DNA from: Bacteroidota bacterium
GTDB lineage: Bacteria; Bacteroidota; Bacteroidia; Bacteroidales; WCHB1-69
Assembly (NCBI GenBank): GCA_017860455.1
Contig: JAGDMF010000001.1
Coordinates: 1-64,000 of the forward strand
Reading direction: 5' to 3'
Length of the DNA stretch: 64,000 bases
Shown: in pieces, positions 7,558 through 17,253 of the stretch
Numbering within the stretch: position 1 is the stretch's first letter
Layout: each line of letters starts with the position of its first letter
Notes under the pieces: model-generated
Told to the model about the DNA's origin: nothing
Database searches by the model: none
Seen by the model: the letters and a program-made list of their open reading frames with translations, nothing else
Program-made: the position numbers and the translations under genes

Positions 7558-8646
7558 ATGATGAATCAACTAAACATTAATGGATTAATTGCAAAATTAC
7601 CTATTGTACAAGGTGGAATGGGTATTGGAGTATCACTTTCAGGACTCGCTTCAGCTGTAGCCAATCAGGGTGGAATTGGAGTGATATCAGCTGTAGCTAT
7701 CGGAATGACAGATCCGGATTATAAAAACAATCTGAGAGAATCTAATATTATTGCATTAAGAAAAGAGATTCAAAAAGCGAAAAAGTTATCTGATGGGGTG
7801 ATTGGAGTGAATATAATGATGGCAGTGACAGATTTTGAAAATCTTTTAAATGTTGCATTAGAAGAAAAAATTGATATTGTTTTTGTAGGAGCAGGATTAC
7901 CGATTGGTTCTATTTTTGAGAAGTTTAAAAATAGTACCACCAAATTTGTGCCTATTGTTTCCTCTGCAAGAGCAGCTAAGCTGATCTTTCAACACTGGTC
8001 AGATAAATTTTCGAGAATACCTGATGGCGTAGTGATTGAAGGACCTTTAGCAGGTGGTCACCTTGGATACGCAAAAAATGATGTTATTCATCCTGCAAAC
8101 AATTTACAAACTCTCATTAAAATAATAAATGATACATTACCTGTATTGCATGAGTTTGAGATACAATACAATAGAGAAATTCCTATTATTGCTGGAGGTG
8201 GAGTATATAGTGGTGGAGATATTTATGACATTTTTAATGCAGGTGCAAAAGGGGTTCAAATGGGAACCAGATTTATAACCACAACCGAGTGTGATGTTTC
8301 AGAAGCATTTAAATACCAATTTATCAACAGTAATGAAGATAGTATCACCATTATTGATAGTCCTGTAGGTCTTCCTGGTCGCGTAATCAGCAACGATTTT
8401 GTAAAAGAGATTCAGGCAGGAAACCAGAAACCGATTAAATGCAGCTGGAAATGTTTGTCCAAATGCGACTATAAAAAAGTTCAGTTTTGTGTAGCAGAAG
8501 CGCTATTAAATGCCACAAAGGGTGATTTCTCCAGAGGGTTTGCTTTCTCCGGAATGAATGGCTATAAAGCAACCGAGATTATTTCGGTAAAGGAAACGAT
8601 GGAGCAAATAAAACAGGAGTTTGAAAGGTTCGACGTTCGACGTTAA
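7558..8646 (+). CDS. Nitronate monooxygenase-like flavoprotein with Cys cluster
   Basis: 362 residues; ATGs at 7558 and 7561 are both usable. A TIM-barrel FMN enzyme of the 2-nitropropane dioxygenase group: PIVQGGMGIGVS at the front, GGHLGY with the catalytic His near residue 168, IIAGGGVYSGGD near 219 and KGVQMGTRF near 237 for phosphate binding. FabK (enoyl-ACP reductase) is the main alternative. Near 295-312 four cysteines lie in CSWKCLSKCDYKKVQFC, a spacing seen in a subgroup of this family whose role is unclear. The last codons (FDVRR) are made of the ACGTT word array that fills the space to the convergent gene, so the native C terminus may once have been different. Confidence 0.82.
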   Translation: MMNQLNINGLIAKLPIVQGGMGIGVSLSGLASAVANQGGIGVISAVAIGMTDPDYKNNLRESNIIALRKEIQKAKKLSDGVIGVNIMMAVTDFENLLNVALEEKIDIVFVGAGLPIGSIFEKFKNSTTKFVPIVSSARAAKLIFQHWSDKFSRIPDGVVIEGPLAGGHLGYAKNDVIHPANNLQTLIKIINDTLPVLHEFEIQYNREIPIIAGGGVYSGGDIYDIFNAGAKGVQMGTRFITTTECDVSEAFKYQFINSNEDSITIIDSPVGLPGRVISNDFVKEIQAGNQKPIKCSWKCLSKCDYKKVQFCVAEALLNATKGDFSRGFAFSGMNGYKATEIISVKETMEQIKQEFERFDVRR

Positions 8647-8674
8647 ACGTTCGACGTTTAACGTTAAACGTTTA
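8628..8674. repeat. ACGTT word array spanning two convergent stop codons
   Basis: Words CGACGTT and TTAAACGTT repeat from the end of the flavoprotein gene to the stop of the convergent dehydratase gene. Within it an 11-bp perfect hairpin (8640-8650 with 8654-8664, loop TCG) contains the flavoprotein stop codon and may act as a two-way terminator, though it lacks a T tract. The 19-mer at 8640-8658 recurs exactly at 45130-45148. Confidence 0.85.
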
Positions 8675-10558
8675 ATTGTTCAAAATATCAAATTTCGAGT
8701 TTTGACTTTTAAATTCAGGTACGATGTTTTTCATCTCTTTTACGATTTCAAACTGATCACTATCTTTTAAGGTTATTAAATAATTGATTTGTTGATTTAC
8801 GTCAGTATAGGTGTATCTTCTAACATCTGCAATCATAATCTTTTCGTGATCGGTTTGTTTGGTACTCTCCTGATTAGCCAGAAGTTCCTCATAAAGTTTT
8901 TCACCTTGTCGTAATCCTGAAAATTCAATAGTGATATCTTTTCCTAAAGTTAAGCCTGATAATTTGATCATTTTAACGGCTAAATCGTAAATTCTAACGG
9001 ACTCACCCATATCGAAAATAAAAATTTCTCCTCCTTTTCCCATAGCTCCGGCAGTAATTACCAATTGACAAGCTTCAGAGATGGTCATAAAGTAACGAGT
9101 AATATCAGGGTGGGTAACTGTAATAGGTCCTCCGTTTTCAATTTGCTCCCGGAACACAGGAATAACTGACCCATTTGATCCTAATACATTTCCAAAGCGG
9201 GTAGTGATGAATTTGGTTGTATCCTGTTCAAAATTTAAAGATTGCACATAAATTTCTGCAATTCTTTTGGAAGCACCCATGACGCTGGTAGGATTAACTG
9301 CTTTATCAGTAGAAACCATCACAAACTTTTTGGTGCCATATCTCACTGCTAAATCCGCTAAATTTTTAGTTCCTTCCACATTTACTTTGATAGAAGAGTT
9401 CACATTTTCTTCCATTAATGGAACATGTTTATAAGCAGCAGCGTGATAGATCACATCAGGTTTGTGTGTCTTCATAATCTCATCCATCCGCACTTTGTCG
9501 GTAATGTCAACCAAAAGGATATCAATTTGTCTCATCTGGCGGCGAGCCATACATTGATTGGTTAAGAAAAAGGAAGGTGTTTCTGCATTATCAATCAGAA
9601 TCAGTTTTCCGTAATCAAATTCCATAATCTGACGTACGATTTCGCTACCGATTGAGCCGGCAGCACCGGTTATCATAATTGTTTTGGAAATCAAATCTTT
9701 ACTAACCAAAGTTTTATCTAAATTGATCGGTTCCCGTTCCAGAAGTTCCTCAATTTTAATCTTTCTGATCTGTTTAAAACTTAGTTCTCCGTTGATCCAT
9801 TTCATAACAGGAGGAACCACCAAAACTTTCACATTATTTTGTAAAGCGATTTCGGTTATTTCGTTTTTCTTGGGAGCCGGAAGATTTTGAATAGATATGA
9901 TTAAAAAAGAGATATTGTATTTAGCTAAATACTCTGAAAGTTGAGAATAGGGTCTCACTTTCAAACTTTCGAGAGTCATTCCAATTTTATTCGGATCTTC
10001 ATCAAAAAAGGAAAGCACATTATATTTGCTGATTTGATCTCTGTCAAAAACTCTTTTAGTTAAAATACCACTCTCTCCCGCTCCAAAAATCACAATATTC
10101 TTTTTAAATTTGGAAGGATTAATGGTTTCTAAATAATAGGTTTTAAACTGAATTCTGTAAAAAATGAGTAGCACCAGGGTGATGGTAAGTTCCATGAAAA
10201 TGATAGACATGGGGACAAAATGCTTCAGATCTAAAATTTTATTTACAAAGATATTGGAACCGTAAAGAATTAAAGTAGCCACAATACAGGCAAAAATGAT
10301 ATTCAATAAATTCTTAGAATTGGTATATCTTACCACCATTTTTTGAGTGCCAAACATGATAAAAACCAGCGTTCTGATAACCAAAATATAGAGATAGGAG
10401 TTGTAAATTTCATGTATAGAAAGGTGGGGTAAATTCGCTCCGAAGGTAGTACGAATAATGATAGCCAGAGTAACTGCTAAAACGACACAACATAAGTCGA
10501 ACAAGATTATAACCCAGGAGGGTAATATTGTCATTTTTTGAACAAATTGCTTAATCAT
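8672..10558 (-). CDS. Membrane nucleotide-sugar 4,6-dehydratase (CapD/FlaA1/WbpM type)
   Basis: 628 residues. Four N-terminal membrane segments (about 15-140) precede a first Rossmann-like domain starting IVIFGAGESG near 157. The catalytic short-chain dehydrogenase domain starts ITGAAGSIGSE near 294, with YHAAAYKHVP near 370 and STDKAVNPTSVMGASKR near 415. That layout is the WbpM/CapD/PglF family, which converts UDP-GlcNAc to its 4-keto-6-deoxy form at the membrane for capsule, O-antigen or glycan synthesis. The missing Tyr of a plain YxxxK motif (M in STDKAVNPTSVMGASK) is normal in this group. It starts one base after the murF/alr stop, so it belongs to that operon. Confidence 0.87.
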   Translation of the reverse strand: MIKQFVQKMTILPSWVIILFDLCCVVLAVTLAIIIRTTFGANLPHLSIHEIYNSYLYILVIRTLVFIMFGTQKMVVRYTNSKNLLNIIFACIVATLILYGSNIFVNKILDLKHFVPMSIIFMELTITLVLLIFYRIQFKTYYLETINPSKFKKNIVIFGAGESGILTKRVFDRDQISKYNVLSFFDEDPNKIGMTLESLKVRPYSQLSEYLAKYNISFLIISIQNLPAPKKNEITEIALQNNVKVLVVPPVMKWINGELSFKQIRKIKIEELLEREPINLDKTLVSKDLISKTIMITGAAGSIGSEIVRQIMEFDYGKLILIDNAETPSFFLTNQCMARRQMRQIDILLVDITDKVRMDEIMKTHKPDVIYHAAAYKHVPLMEENVNSSIKVNVEGTKNLADLAVRYGTKKFVMVSTDKAVNPTSVMGASKRIAEIYVQSLNFEQDTTKFITTRFGNVLGSNGSVIPVFREQIENGGPITVTHPDITRYFMTISEACQLVITAGAMGKGGEIFIFDMGESVRIYDLAVKMIKLSGLTLGKDITIEFSGLRQGEKLYEELLANQESTKQTDHEKIMIADVRRYTYTDVNQQINYLITLKDSDQFEIVKEMKNIVPEFKSQNSKFDILNN

Positions 10559-10559
10559 A

Positions 10560-13022
10560 TTAGTCTCTTATATAAATTCTTTGAACTCTTTTAGAAATAG
10601 CTGTTAGTAATTCGTAGGGTGATTTTTGTATTGACTCAGAGATAATATTCAGATTATTCTGGTCATTATAAATGATCACTTCGTCCTCTTCATGAACATC
10701 AATACCGGTAACATCAATCATGGTCATATCCATACATATTTTTCCAACAACAGGGCATTTTTTACCTTTTACGATCATAAATCCTTTCCCATTGCTCAGT
10801 TCTTTAGGATAGCCATCAGCATATCCGATTGGAACAATAGCAATGTTCATCTCATTTTGAACTACAAAAGTACGATTATATCCGATGGTATCATCTTTTT
10901 TAACATTTTTTATCTGTGTTATGATACTTTTAAGGGTAATTGTATTTTGCAGTTTAAGCTGATCCTCTTTGACAGCAGTATACCCATAGAGGCCTAATCC
11001 AAGTCGTACACAATCAAAATGGAACTGTTTAAAACGGGAAATTGCTGCAGAATTGGCAATATGTCTCATAAAAGAGTATCCCAGTTCTTTTTCTATAATA
11101 TCGCAGGTATTTTGAAAAATGGTAGCCTGATGAATCGTAAAATGATCTTCATTGGGGTCTTCTGAAGCTGCAAAATGGGAAAACACCGAAGCCACGATCA
11201 TTTGTGGATATTGTTTCAGAAAGTTGGTTAATTCTAGAACAGAATCCGGATCAAATCCTAAACGGTGCATACCGGTATCTATTTTGATATGAATGGGATA
11301 GTTTTGTTTTTCAGGGAACAGTTGCAGGGTTTCTGCTAATTTATTCAAATAGTGAAAATTAAAAATCTCAGGTTCCAGTTGATATTGAATCATGGTAGAA
11401 AAACCGGCAGCTTCTGCACCCAAAACAACGATTGGGGTATTGATTTTTCTTTTCCGTAACGCAACCCCTTCATCAACGTAGGCTACTGCCAGATAATCGA
11501 TGTTATGATATCTAAGTTCATTGATTAACTCTGAGTCACCCAGGCCATAAGATAAAGCTTTCACCATCGCCATTAATTTGGTATTGGGCTCCAGAAGGCT
11601 TCTGTAATAGTTCAGATTATGGGTTATAGCGCCTAAATCAACTTGAAGAACGGTCTGGTGGCTTTTCAACTGAACAGCACGGACAACTTTCTCAAATTGA
11701 AATTTGCGGGCACCTTTCACCAAAACAGCTTCAAAATTGATATTTATTTCTGTTAAATGTTGTAAAAGTTGATCAGTAGTCTGGAACACTATTTTTTTTG
11801 GAACATCAAAAACAGCAGTTTTCTTACTCATCTCCTCTCCTACCAGAACTAATTTTTTGATATGATGTTCTTTAACAATTTGAGCAATATGCAGGTAATC
11901 ATCATCAGAAAGGTTTACCTGATCAAAATCTGAAAGGATCAATGTTTTCTTTTCAAACTGAGATTGTGTTCCCAGAAAATCGAGTGCAATTTTCAGAGAA
12001 TTGATATCCAGACTATAGGTGTCATTAATCACAATAGATCTATTCAATGCCTCCTTGATTTCCATTCTCATACTTAAGTGAGTAAGAGAGGACAATTTAC
12101 CGTTTATTTCAGGAATTGAATATTTAAAATGAAGTAAAGTCGCAGCGATATGGCAACAATTTTCAATAGAGGCATCATCAGTAAAAGGGATCTCCAAAGC
12201 ATATTCAAAACCGTTAAAATGGATGATTGTTTTAGATCTTTGTTTATCGATATGATTGATCTGATACAAAGCATCCTCGTGAAACCCCCAGGAAAGTTTT
12301 TGAATTTTATGGTATTGTTGTTCCTGAATAACATAATGAATCAGCGTATGGTCTGCACAATAGACTAAAAACTTAGCATGTTTGAATAATTTCAATTTTT
12401 CATTCAATTTTTCATGTATTCCTGAAAAATGGGCAGCATGCGCATCTCCGATATTGCATAAAATTCCGATTCCGGGTTGGATGATGGGTTCCAGTTTTTC
12501 CATTTCTCCTAATTGAGAGATTCCGGCTTCAAAGATTCCAATTGTATCTTTGGCTGACATTTGCCAAACTGACAAAGGCACACCGATCTGGGAATTAAAA
12601 CTATTTGGATTTTTAACAATATTAAAATCGTCCGTCAACACTTGTGCCAACCACTCTTTAACGGTTGTTTTTCCATTACTTCCGGTGATTCCGATAACGG
12701 GATAGGTAAAGTTTTTTCTATGTTGGATAGCTAATTGCTGAAGTGCCAAAATGGGATCAGAAACCCGGTAAAAATTGGCATTCCATTTAGAAAAGTTTTT
12801 AATAGGTTCTGAAATCACGAAATTGATCACTCCTTTATGAAAGAGTTCTTCAATATATTTATGTCCATCATCGTTAGATGTTTTAATGGCAAAAAAGAGT
12901 GATTGATTAGGGGTGATCACTTTCCGGCTATCAAAAACCAAATCTTTAATTTCATTGAATCCGGTGATCAATGAATAATCTATTGTTTGAATAGTTTTTA
13001 CGATTTCGGTTGGTGATAACAC
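10560..13022 (-). CDS. murF: Bifunctional MurF ligase / alanine racemase
   Basis: 820 residues, starting at GTG (no closer ATG). The first half is UDP-MurNAc-tripeptide:D-Ala-D-Ala ligase, with the ATP loop GITGSNGKTTVKEW near residue 115. The second half (from about 455) is PLP-dependent alanine racemase, with the cofactor lysine in MVKALSYGLG near 487, TIGYNRTF near 715 and the late motif VGKICMDMTMIDV. The fusion couples making D-Ala with adding D-Ala-D-Ala to the peptidoglycan precursor and is typical of Bacteroidota. The lysine motif differs from the common VKAxAYGHG (Ser for Ala, Leu for His). It lies between pdxA and the CapD-like gene. PdxA supplies the pathway to PLP, the racemase cofactor, which may explain the pairing. 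Confidence 0.9.
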   Translation of the reverse strand: MLSPTEIVKTIQTIDYSLITGFNEIKDLVFDSRKVITPNQSLFFAIKTSNDDGHKYIEELFHKGVINFVISEPIKNFSKWNANFYRVSDPILALQQLAIQHRKNFTYPVIGITGSNGKTTVKEWLAQVLTDDFNIVKNPNSFNSQIGVPLSVWQMSAKDTIGIFEAGISQLGEMEKLEPIIQPGIGILCNIGDAHAAHFSGIHEKLNEKLKLFKHAKFLVYCADHTLIHYVIQEQQYHKIQKLSWGFHEDALYQINHIDKQRSKTIIHFNGFEYALEIPFTDDASIENCCHIAATLLHFKYSIPEINGKLSSLTHLSMRMEIKEALNRSIVINDTYSLDINSLKIALDFLGTQSQFEKKTLILSDFDQVNLSDDDYLHIAQIVKEHHIKKLVLVGEEMSKKTAVFDVPKKIVFQTTDQLLQHLTEININFEAVLVKGARKFQFEKVVRAVQLKSHQTVLQVDLGAITHNLNYYRSLLEPNTKLMAMVKALSYGLGDSELINELRYHNIDYLAVAYVDEGVALRKRKINTPIVVLGAEAAGFSTMIQYQLEPEIFNFHYLNKLAETLQLFPEKQNYPIHIKIDTGMHRLGFDPDSVLELTNFLKQYPQMIVASVFSHFAASEDPNEDHFTIHQATIFQNTCDIIEKELGYSFMRHIANSAAISRFKQFHFDCVRLGLGLYGYTAVKEDQLKLQNTITLKSIITQIKNVKKDDTIGYNRTFVVQNEMNIAIVPIGYADGYPKELSNGKGFMIVKGKKCPVVGKICMDMTMIDVTGIDVHEEDEVIIYNDQNNLNIISESIQKSPYELLTAISKRVQRIYIRD

Positions 13023-13041
13023 AGAAATAGTATTTAAAAAC

Positions 13042-14055
13042 CTAGAGTTTTTCGTTATAAAAAGCCCTGTTATTTAAGATATCAATAGCTAGAAAAATAG
13101 CGCTACGCATAGATTGGGCGGAAGCAATATTTTTACCTGCGATATGGTATGCTGTTCCATGGGCTGGTGAAGTTCTGACAATTGGTAATCCGGCTGTATA
13201 ATTAACGCCATCTTCCATTGCCAACAATTTGAAAGGGATCATTCCCTGATCATGATACATCGCTAAAATGGCATCAAATTGCATATATTGTCCGGAAGCA
13301 AAAAAGCCATCAGAAGCAAAAGGGCCAAAAGCGTTTATTTTTTGATTAAATGCATCTGCAATTGCAGGTTTAATAATTTCGTTTTCTTCACTTCCAATTA
13401 AACCGGAATCTCCTGCATGAGGATTTAAAGAAAGAACTGCAATTTTAGGGTTTGTACAAGCAAAATCTTTAATCAAAGCATCATGTAAAACCTGAATTTT
13501 TTCTAATACTAAATTTTCAGACAATACACTAGGAAGATCCTGAACAGCCACATGGTTGGTAACAAATCCGATTTTAAGTTTATCAGAGATCATCATCATC
13601 ATGGTTCTCTGAGATTTAAAAGTATGAGAAAAGTACTCAGTATGTCCGTTAAAATTAAAAGATTCAGATTGGATATTATATTTATTAATGGGAGCAGTGA
13701 CTACGGCATCAATAAGGTTTTTCTTCAAATCGTCACATGCTGCTTCAATAGAAAGTTCAGCCATTTTACCTGCAATGGCGGTAGATTCACCCACTTCAAT
13801 TTTAATTTCATTTTCATTAAGATTGATTAAATTGGGCTTTTTAACAGATAGATTATGAACATCTTTTACAAATTGAAAAGAGAACTCATTCATATTCAAC
13901 ATTTTTCTATAAAATGAAGCCACTTTAGACAAACCATATACGGTTGGAGTACAAAGCTCCATAATTTTATTGTCTGACAGCGCTTTCATGATCACTTCAT
14001 AAGAAATACCATTTATATCACCTTGCGTAATACCTATTTTATAAGGATTTTCCAT
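13042..14055 (-). CDS. pdxA: 4-hydroxythreonine-4-phosphate dehydrogenase PdxA
   Basis: 337 residues. Family marks include GITQGDINGISYEV at the start, NFNGHTEYF near 135, LNPHAGDSGLIGSEE near 210, AMYHDQGMIPFK near 267 and SPAHGTAYHIAGK near 300; the histidines in these motifs bind the divalent metal. The enzyme oxidises 4-phosphohydroxy-L-threonine in the DXP-dependent vitamin B6 pathway. It is 14 bases after infB and 19 bases before murF/alr, so it is probably part of one long transcript. No thiamine- or PLP-linked regulatory RNA is visible in these short gaps. Confidence 0.92.
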   Translation of the reverse strand: MENPYKIGITQGDINGISYEVIMKALSDNKIMELCTPTVYGLSKVASFYRKMLNMNEFSFQFVKDVHNLSVKKPNLINLNENEIKIEVGESTAIAGKMAELSIEAACDDLKKNLIDAVVTAPINKYNIQSESFNFNGHTEYFSHTFKSQRTMMMMISDKLKIGFVTNHVAVQDLPSVLSENLVLEKIQVLHDALIKDFACTNPKIAVLSLNPHAGDSGLIGSEENEIIKPAIADAFNQKINAFGPFASDGFFASGQYMQFDAILAMYHDQGMIPFKLLAMEDGVNYTAGLPIVRTSPAHGTAYHIAGKNIASAQSMRSAIFLAIDILNNRAFYNEKL

Positions 14056-14069
14056 TTTTCAATATCTTT

Positions 14070-17000
14070 TTATAGAGTCACTTTAACTTCATATTCTTCA
14101 AAACCTTCAATAATATCGCGTACTTTGATATCATTAAAGTTTTCAATATTCAAACCACAATCCTGGCCAACTACAACCTCTTTAACATCATCTTTAAAAC
14201 GGCGTAAAGAACCTAACTTTCCGGTATAGATAACGATACCGTCACGGATTAGGCGGACATTGGTATTTCTTTGCAGTTTACCATCAAGAACGAGACAACC
14301 GGCAATATTTCCAAGTTTAGTAATTTTGAAAACCTCTCTAACTTCCAGGTTACAAAGAATTTTTTCACGAATTTCAGGTGAGTGCATACCGGCGATAGCG
14401 TCTTTAATTTCATTGATAGCGGTATAGATGATAGAATATGTTCTGATATCGATTTGTTCTTGTTCGGCCAATTTGCGTGAACTATGGGAAGGTCTAACCT
14501 GGAATGCCACAATAATCGCATTAGAAGCGGAAGCCAACAATACATCACTTTCTGTTACCTGCCCCACAGATTTGTGAATAACATTCACCTGAACCTGATT
14601 GGTAGATAATTTCAACAAGGAGTCAGACAAAGCTTCTACAGAACCGTCCACATCCCCTTTCACGATGATATTCAATTCTTTGAAATCACCGATTGCGATT
14701 CTTCTTCCGATCTCATCCAAAGTGATATGTTTTTGGGTACGAAGACCCATCTCTCTTGCCAATTGTGTTCTCTTGGTAGCTGCCACTCTGGCTTCATGAT
14801 CATTAGAACAAACTCTAAGAATATCACCTGCCTGAGGTGCTCCATTAAGACCTAAAAGGAGGACTGGAGTAGCTGGTCCGGCATATTTCATAGGTTGATT
14901 TCTTTCATTGTAAAGTGCTTTTACTTTTCCGAAGAAGTTTCCGGCTAGAACAGGGTCACCTAATTTTACAGATCCATTTTGAACCAAAACTTTAGCAACG
15001 TAACCTTTTCCTTTATCGAGAGAGGATTCCAAAACGGTACCAATACCATTTTTGTTAGGATTAGCTTTTAAATCAAGCATTTCAGCTTCTAACAATACTT
15101 TTTCCAACAACACTTCCACATTGGTTCCCAATTTAGCATTGATTTCCTGACATTGGTATTGACCGCCCCAGTCTTCCACTAAAATATTCATATTTGCCAA
15201 AGCTTCTCTGATTTTTTCAGGAGCGGCATTGGCTTTATCAATTTTTGTGATCGCAAAAACCATAGGAACACCAGCAGCTTGAGCATGGTTAATTGCTTCA
15301 ACGGTTTGAGGCATGATAGAGTCATCGGCTGCAATCACGATAATTACCAAGTCAGTAACTTTAGCACCACGGGCACGCATAGCAGTAAAAGCTTCGTGAC
15401 CAGGAGTATCTAAGAATGTGATTTTTTTACCATCTGCAGATTGAACCAGATAAGCACCGATATGTTGGGTTATTCCGCCTGCTTCTCCGGCAATTACGTT
15501 TGTTTTTCTGATGTAGTCCAACAATGAAGTTTTTCCGTGGTCAACGTGTCCCATTACGGTAATGATAGGGTGTCTTGGTTCCAAATCCTCTTCATTATCT
15601 TTATCATGCAAACTCAATTCCTCTTCCACGTCAGCGCGAACAAATTCCACTTCATAGCCAAACTCATCCGTTAACAATGAGATCGTTTCAGCGTCCAGAC
15701 GTTGGTTAATAGAAACAAAAAGTCCAACACTCATACAAGTTGAAATGATATCCGTTACTTGAATATTCATCAAAGTAGCCAATTCATTAGCTGTAATGAA
15801 CTCTGTAATTTTGAGTATTTTGGATTCTTGTTGTTCCATCAACTCATGTTCCTTCAATTCAGTAATATTGTGCTGTCTTTTTTCTCTTTTTCTTTTAGAG
15901 TTTTTAGATTTACCAAGAGGTTCAAGGCGTTGCATGGTTTCTCTGATTTGGCGTTGAATATCCTCTTCAGTAATTTCCACTTTTTGAACCGGAGCCGGTT
16001 TATTATTATTGTTGTTATTTTGTTGATTAGCAGATTGTTTAATTCTGGTTCTTTTTCTTTTTTTCTTATTAGGATCAGAACTATTCTGAGGTGTTGCTGC
16101 TTTTTGTTGATTATTGTTATTGTTATTGTTATTATTATTATTATTTGCAGCCTGAGGTTGATTATTATTTTGTTTATTGTTATTCTGATTTTGATCCTTT
16201 TTATTGGAATCTTTAGAACGTACATTAGAAAGATCAATCTTACCTTTGATTACAGGAGCCTGAAGTTTCTCGTATTTTGTAGCAATAAAATTGATATCTT
16301 CTGCCGGTTTTACCACTTGAGGTTGAGCAGGGGTTTCCACAGCAGGAATTTCTGCAACCGGGGTTTCTTCTAATGGTTTTTCCACTTTCTCAGTGGGCTC
16401 ATGTTTTTCAATATCTACTTCTGCAATTGGATCTTCGTGTTGTTTCTTTTTGGAAGGTTTATCAAAAATAGAAAGATCAATTTTCCCTGATATTTTGATA
16501 TTTTCACCAATTTTAGTAACGACTGTTTCAATATGTTCCGGTTCTTTAGAAACGACAGGTTCCATTATTTCTACAATTGTTTCTTTTACTTCAGGTTCTG
16601 GAATAATGATCTCTTCCTGTTTCACCTCAACAATAGGAGGAATCTCTTTAACGGGTTCCTCAGCAACTACTATTTCGGGTTCAGAAGCAGGTTCCTCTTT
16701 TGGTATTTCAACAACCACAACAGGTTCTTCCACTTTTTCAGGTTCTGGAACCGGTTCCACTACAATCTCTTCCTGTTTAGTAATTTTTGGACTTTTCTGA
16801 TCCAAATCTATTTTACCCAAAACTTTAGTTTTTTGGATTTCTATTTTAATTTCCTCAGGAACAGGGGCTGTATGTTTGGGAGGTTCAATGTGAGTAATCG
16901 GATCTTTTTCAATTTCCTGTTTTGGATGAGTAGAATCCACCTGATCATGTTTCACTTTATTATATGAACCAATTTCGATTTTTTTAGATTCCTCTTTCAC

Positions 17001-17183
17001 CAATCTGTCACCATCAAATTCCTTAATGAGTATATCATACATCTCAGTAGTAAGCTTCATATTTGGATTTACGTCAGGGATTTCAAAGTTTTTTTTCTTT
17101 AACAATGTTACGATCGTATTAATTCCAACATTGAACTCACTGGCGGCTTTTCCCAATCGTGGTAATTTGTTTTCTGTTGACAT
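14070..17183 (-). CDS. infB: Translation initiation factor IF-2
   Basis: 1,037 residues. A short N-terminal IF2 domain ([21 protein letters not shown]) is followed by a long acidic Pro/Glu/Val-rich linker and an Asn/Gln-rich stretch near 320-390 that includes a run of ten asparagines. The GTPase domain begins near 540: GHVDHGKTS (G1), DTPGHEAF (G3), ITKID (G4). Domains II to IV, which bind fMet-tRNA, fill the C terminus. It guides initiator tRNA to the 30S subunit. The gene follows nusA by 70 bases, the usual nusA-infB pairing. The Asn run is encoded by repeated AAT/AAC codons (about 16115-16145) and could vary in length by slippage. Confidence 0.96.
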   Translation of the reverse strand: MSTENKLPRLGKAASEFNVGINTIVTLLKKKNFEIPDVNPNMKLTTEMYDILIKEFDGDRLVKEESKKIEIGSYNKVKHDQVDSTHPKQEIEKDPITHIEPPKHTAPVPEEIKIEIQKTKVLGKIDLDQKSPKITKQEEIVVEPVPEPEKVEEPVVVVEIPKEEPASEPEIVVAEEPVKEIPPIVEVKQEEIIIPEPEVKETIVEIMEPVVSKEPEHIETVVTKIGENIKISGKIDLSIFDKPSKKKQHEDPIAEVDIEKHEPTEKVEKPLEETPVAEIPAVETPAQPQVVKPAEDINFIATKYEKLQAPVIKGKIDLSNVRSKDSNKKDQNQNNNKQNNNQPQAANNNNNNNNNNNNQQKAATPQNSSDPNKKKRKRTRIKQSANQQNNNNNNKPAPVQKVEITEEDIQRQIRETMQRLEPLGKSKNSKRKREKRQHNITELKEHELMEQQESKILKITEFITANELATLMNIQVTDIISTCMSVGLFVSINQRLDAETISLLTDEFGYEVEFVRADVEEELSLHDKDNEEDLEPRHPIITVMGHVDHGKTSLLDYIRKTNVIAGEAGGITQHIGAYLVQSADGKKITFLDTPGHEAFTAMRARGAKVTDLVIIVIAADDSIMPQTVEAINHAQAAGVPMVFAITKIDKANAAPEKIREALANMNILVEDWGGQYQCQEINAKLGTNVEVLLEKVLLEAEMLDLKANPNKNGIGTVLESSLDKGKGYVAKVLVQNGSVKLGDPVLAGNFFGKVKALYNERNQPMKYAGPATPVLLLGLNGAPQAGDILRVCSNDHEARVAATKRTQLAREMGLRTQKHITLDEIGRRIAIGDFKELNIIVKGDVDGSVEALSDSLLKLSTNQVQVNVIHKSVGQVTESDVLLASASNAIIVAFQVRPSHSSRKLAEQEQIDIRTYSIIYTAINEIKDAIAGMHSPEIREKILCNLEVREVFKITKLGNIAGCLVLDGKLQRNTNVRLIRDGIVIYTGKLGSLRRFKDDVKEVVVGQDCGLNIENFNDIKVRDIIEGFEEYEVKVTL

Positions 17184-17253
17184 ATTTAATAATTTGTTTG
17201 CAATTAATAATTTGGGTAGTATGATGAGTAATATGAGTTTCTGGTTTTGGAAA

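Noticed and set aside
15759-16373. Long plus-strand open frame opposite infB
   Set aside because: It is the antisense of the IF-2 linker; its low-complexity Phe/Ile/Leu content reflects the AAT/GAA-rich codons of infB.
16393-16967. Two further plus-strand frames opposite infB (Ser/Thr/Gly-rich and Phe/Asn-rich)
   Set aside because: Both are antisense of the Pro/Glu/Val-rich linker and have no start signals.
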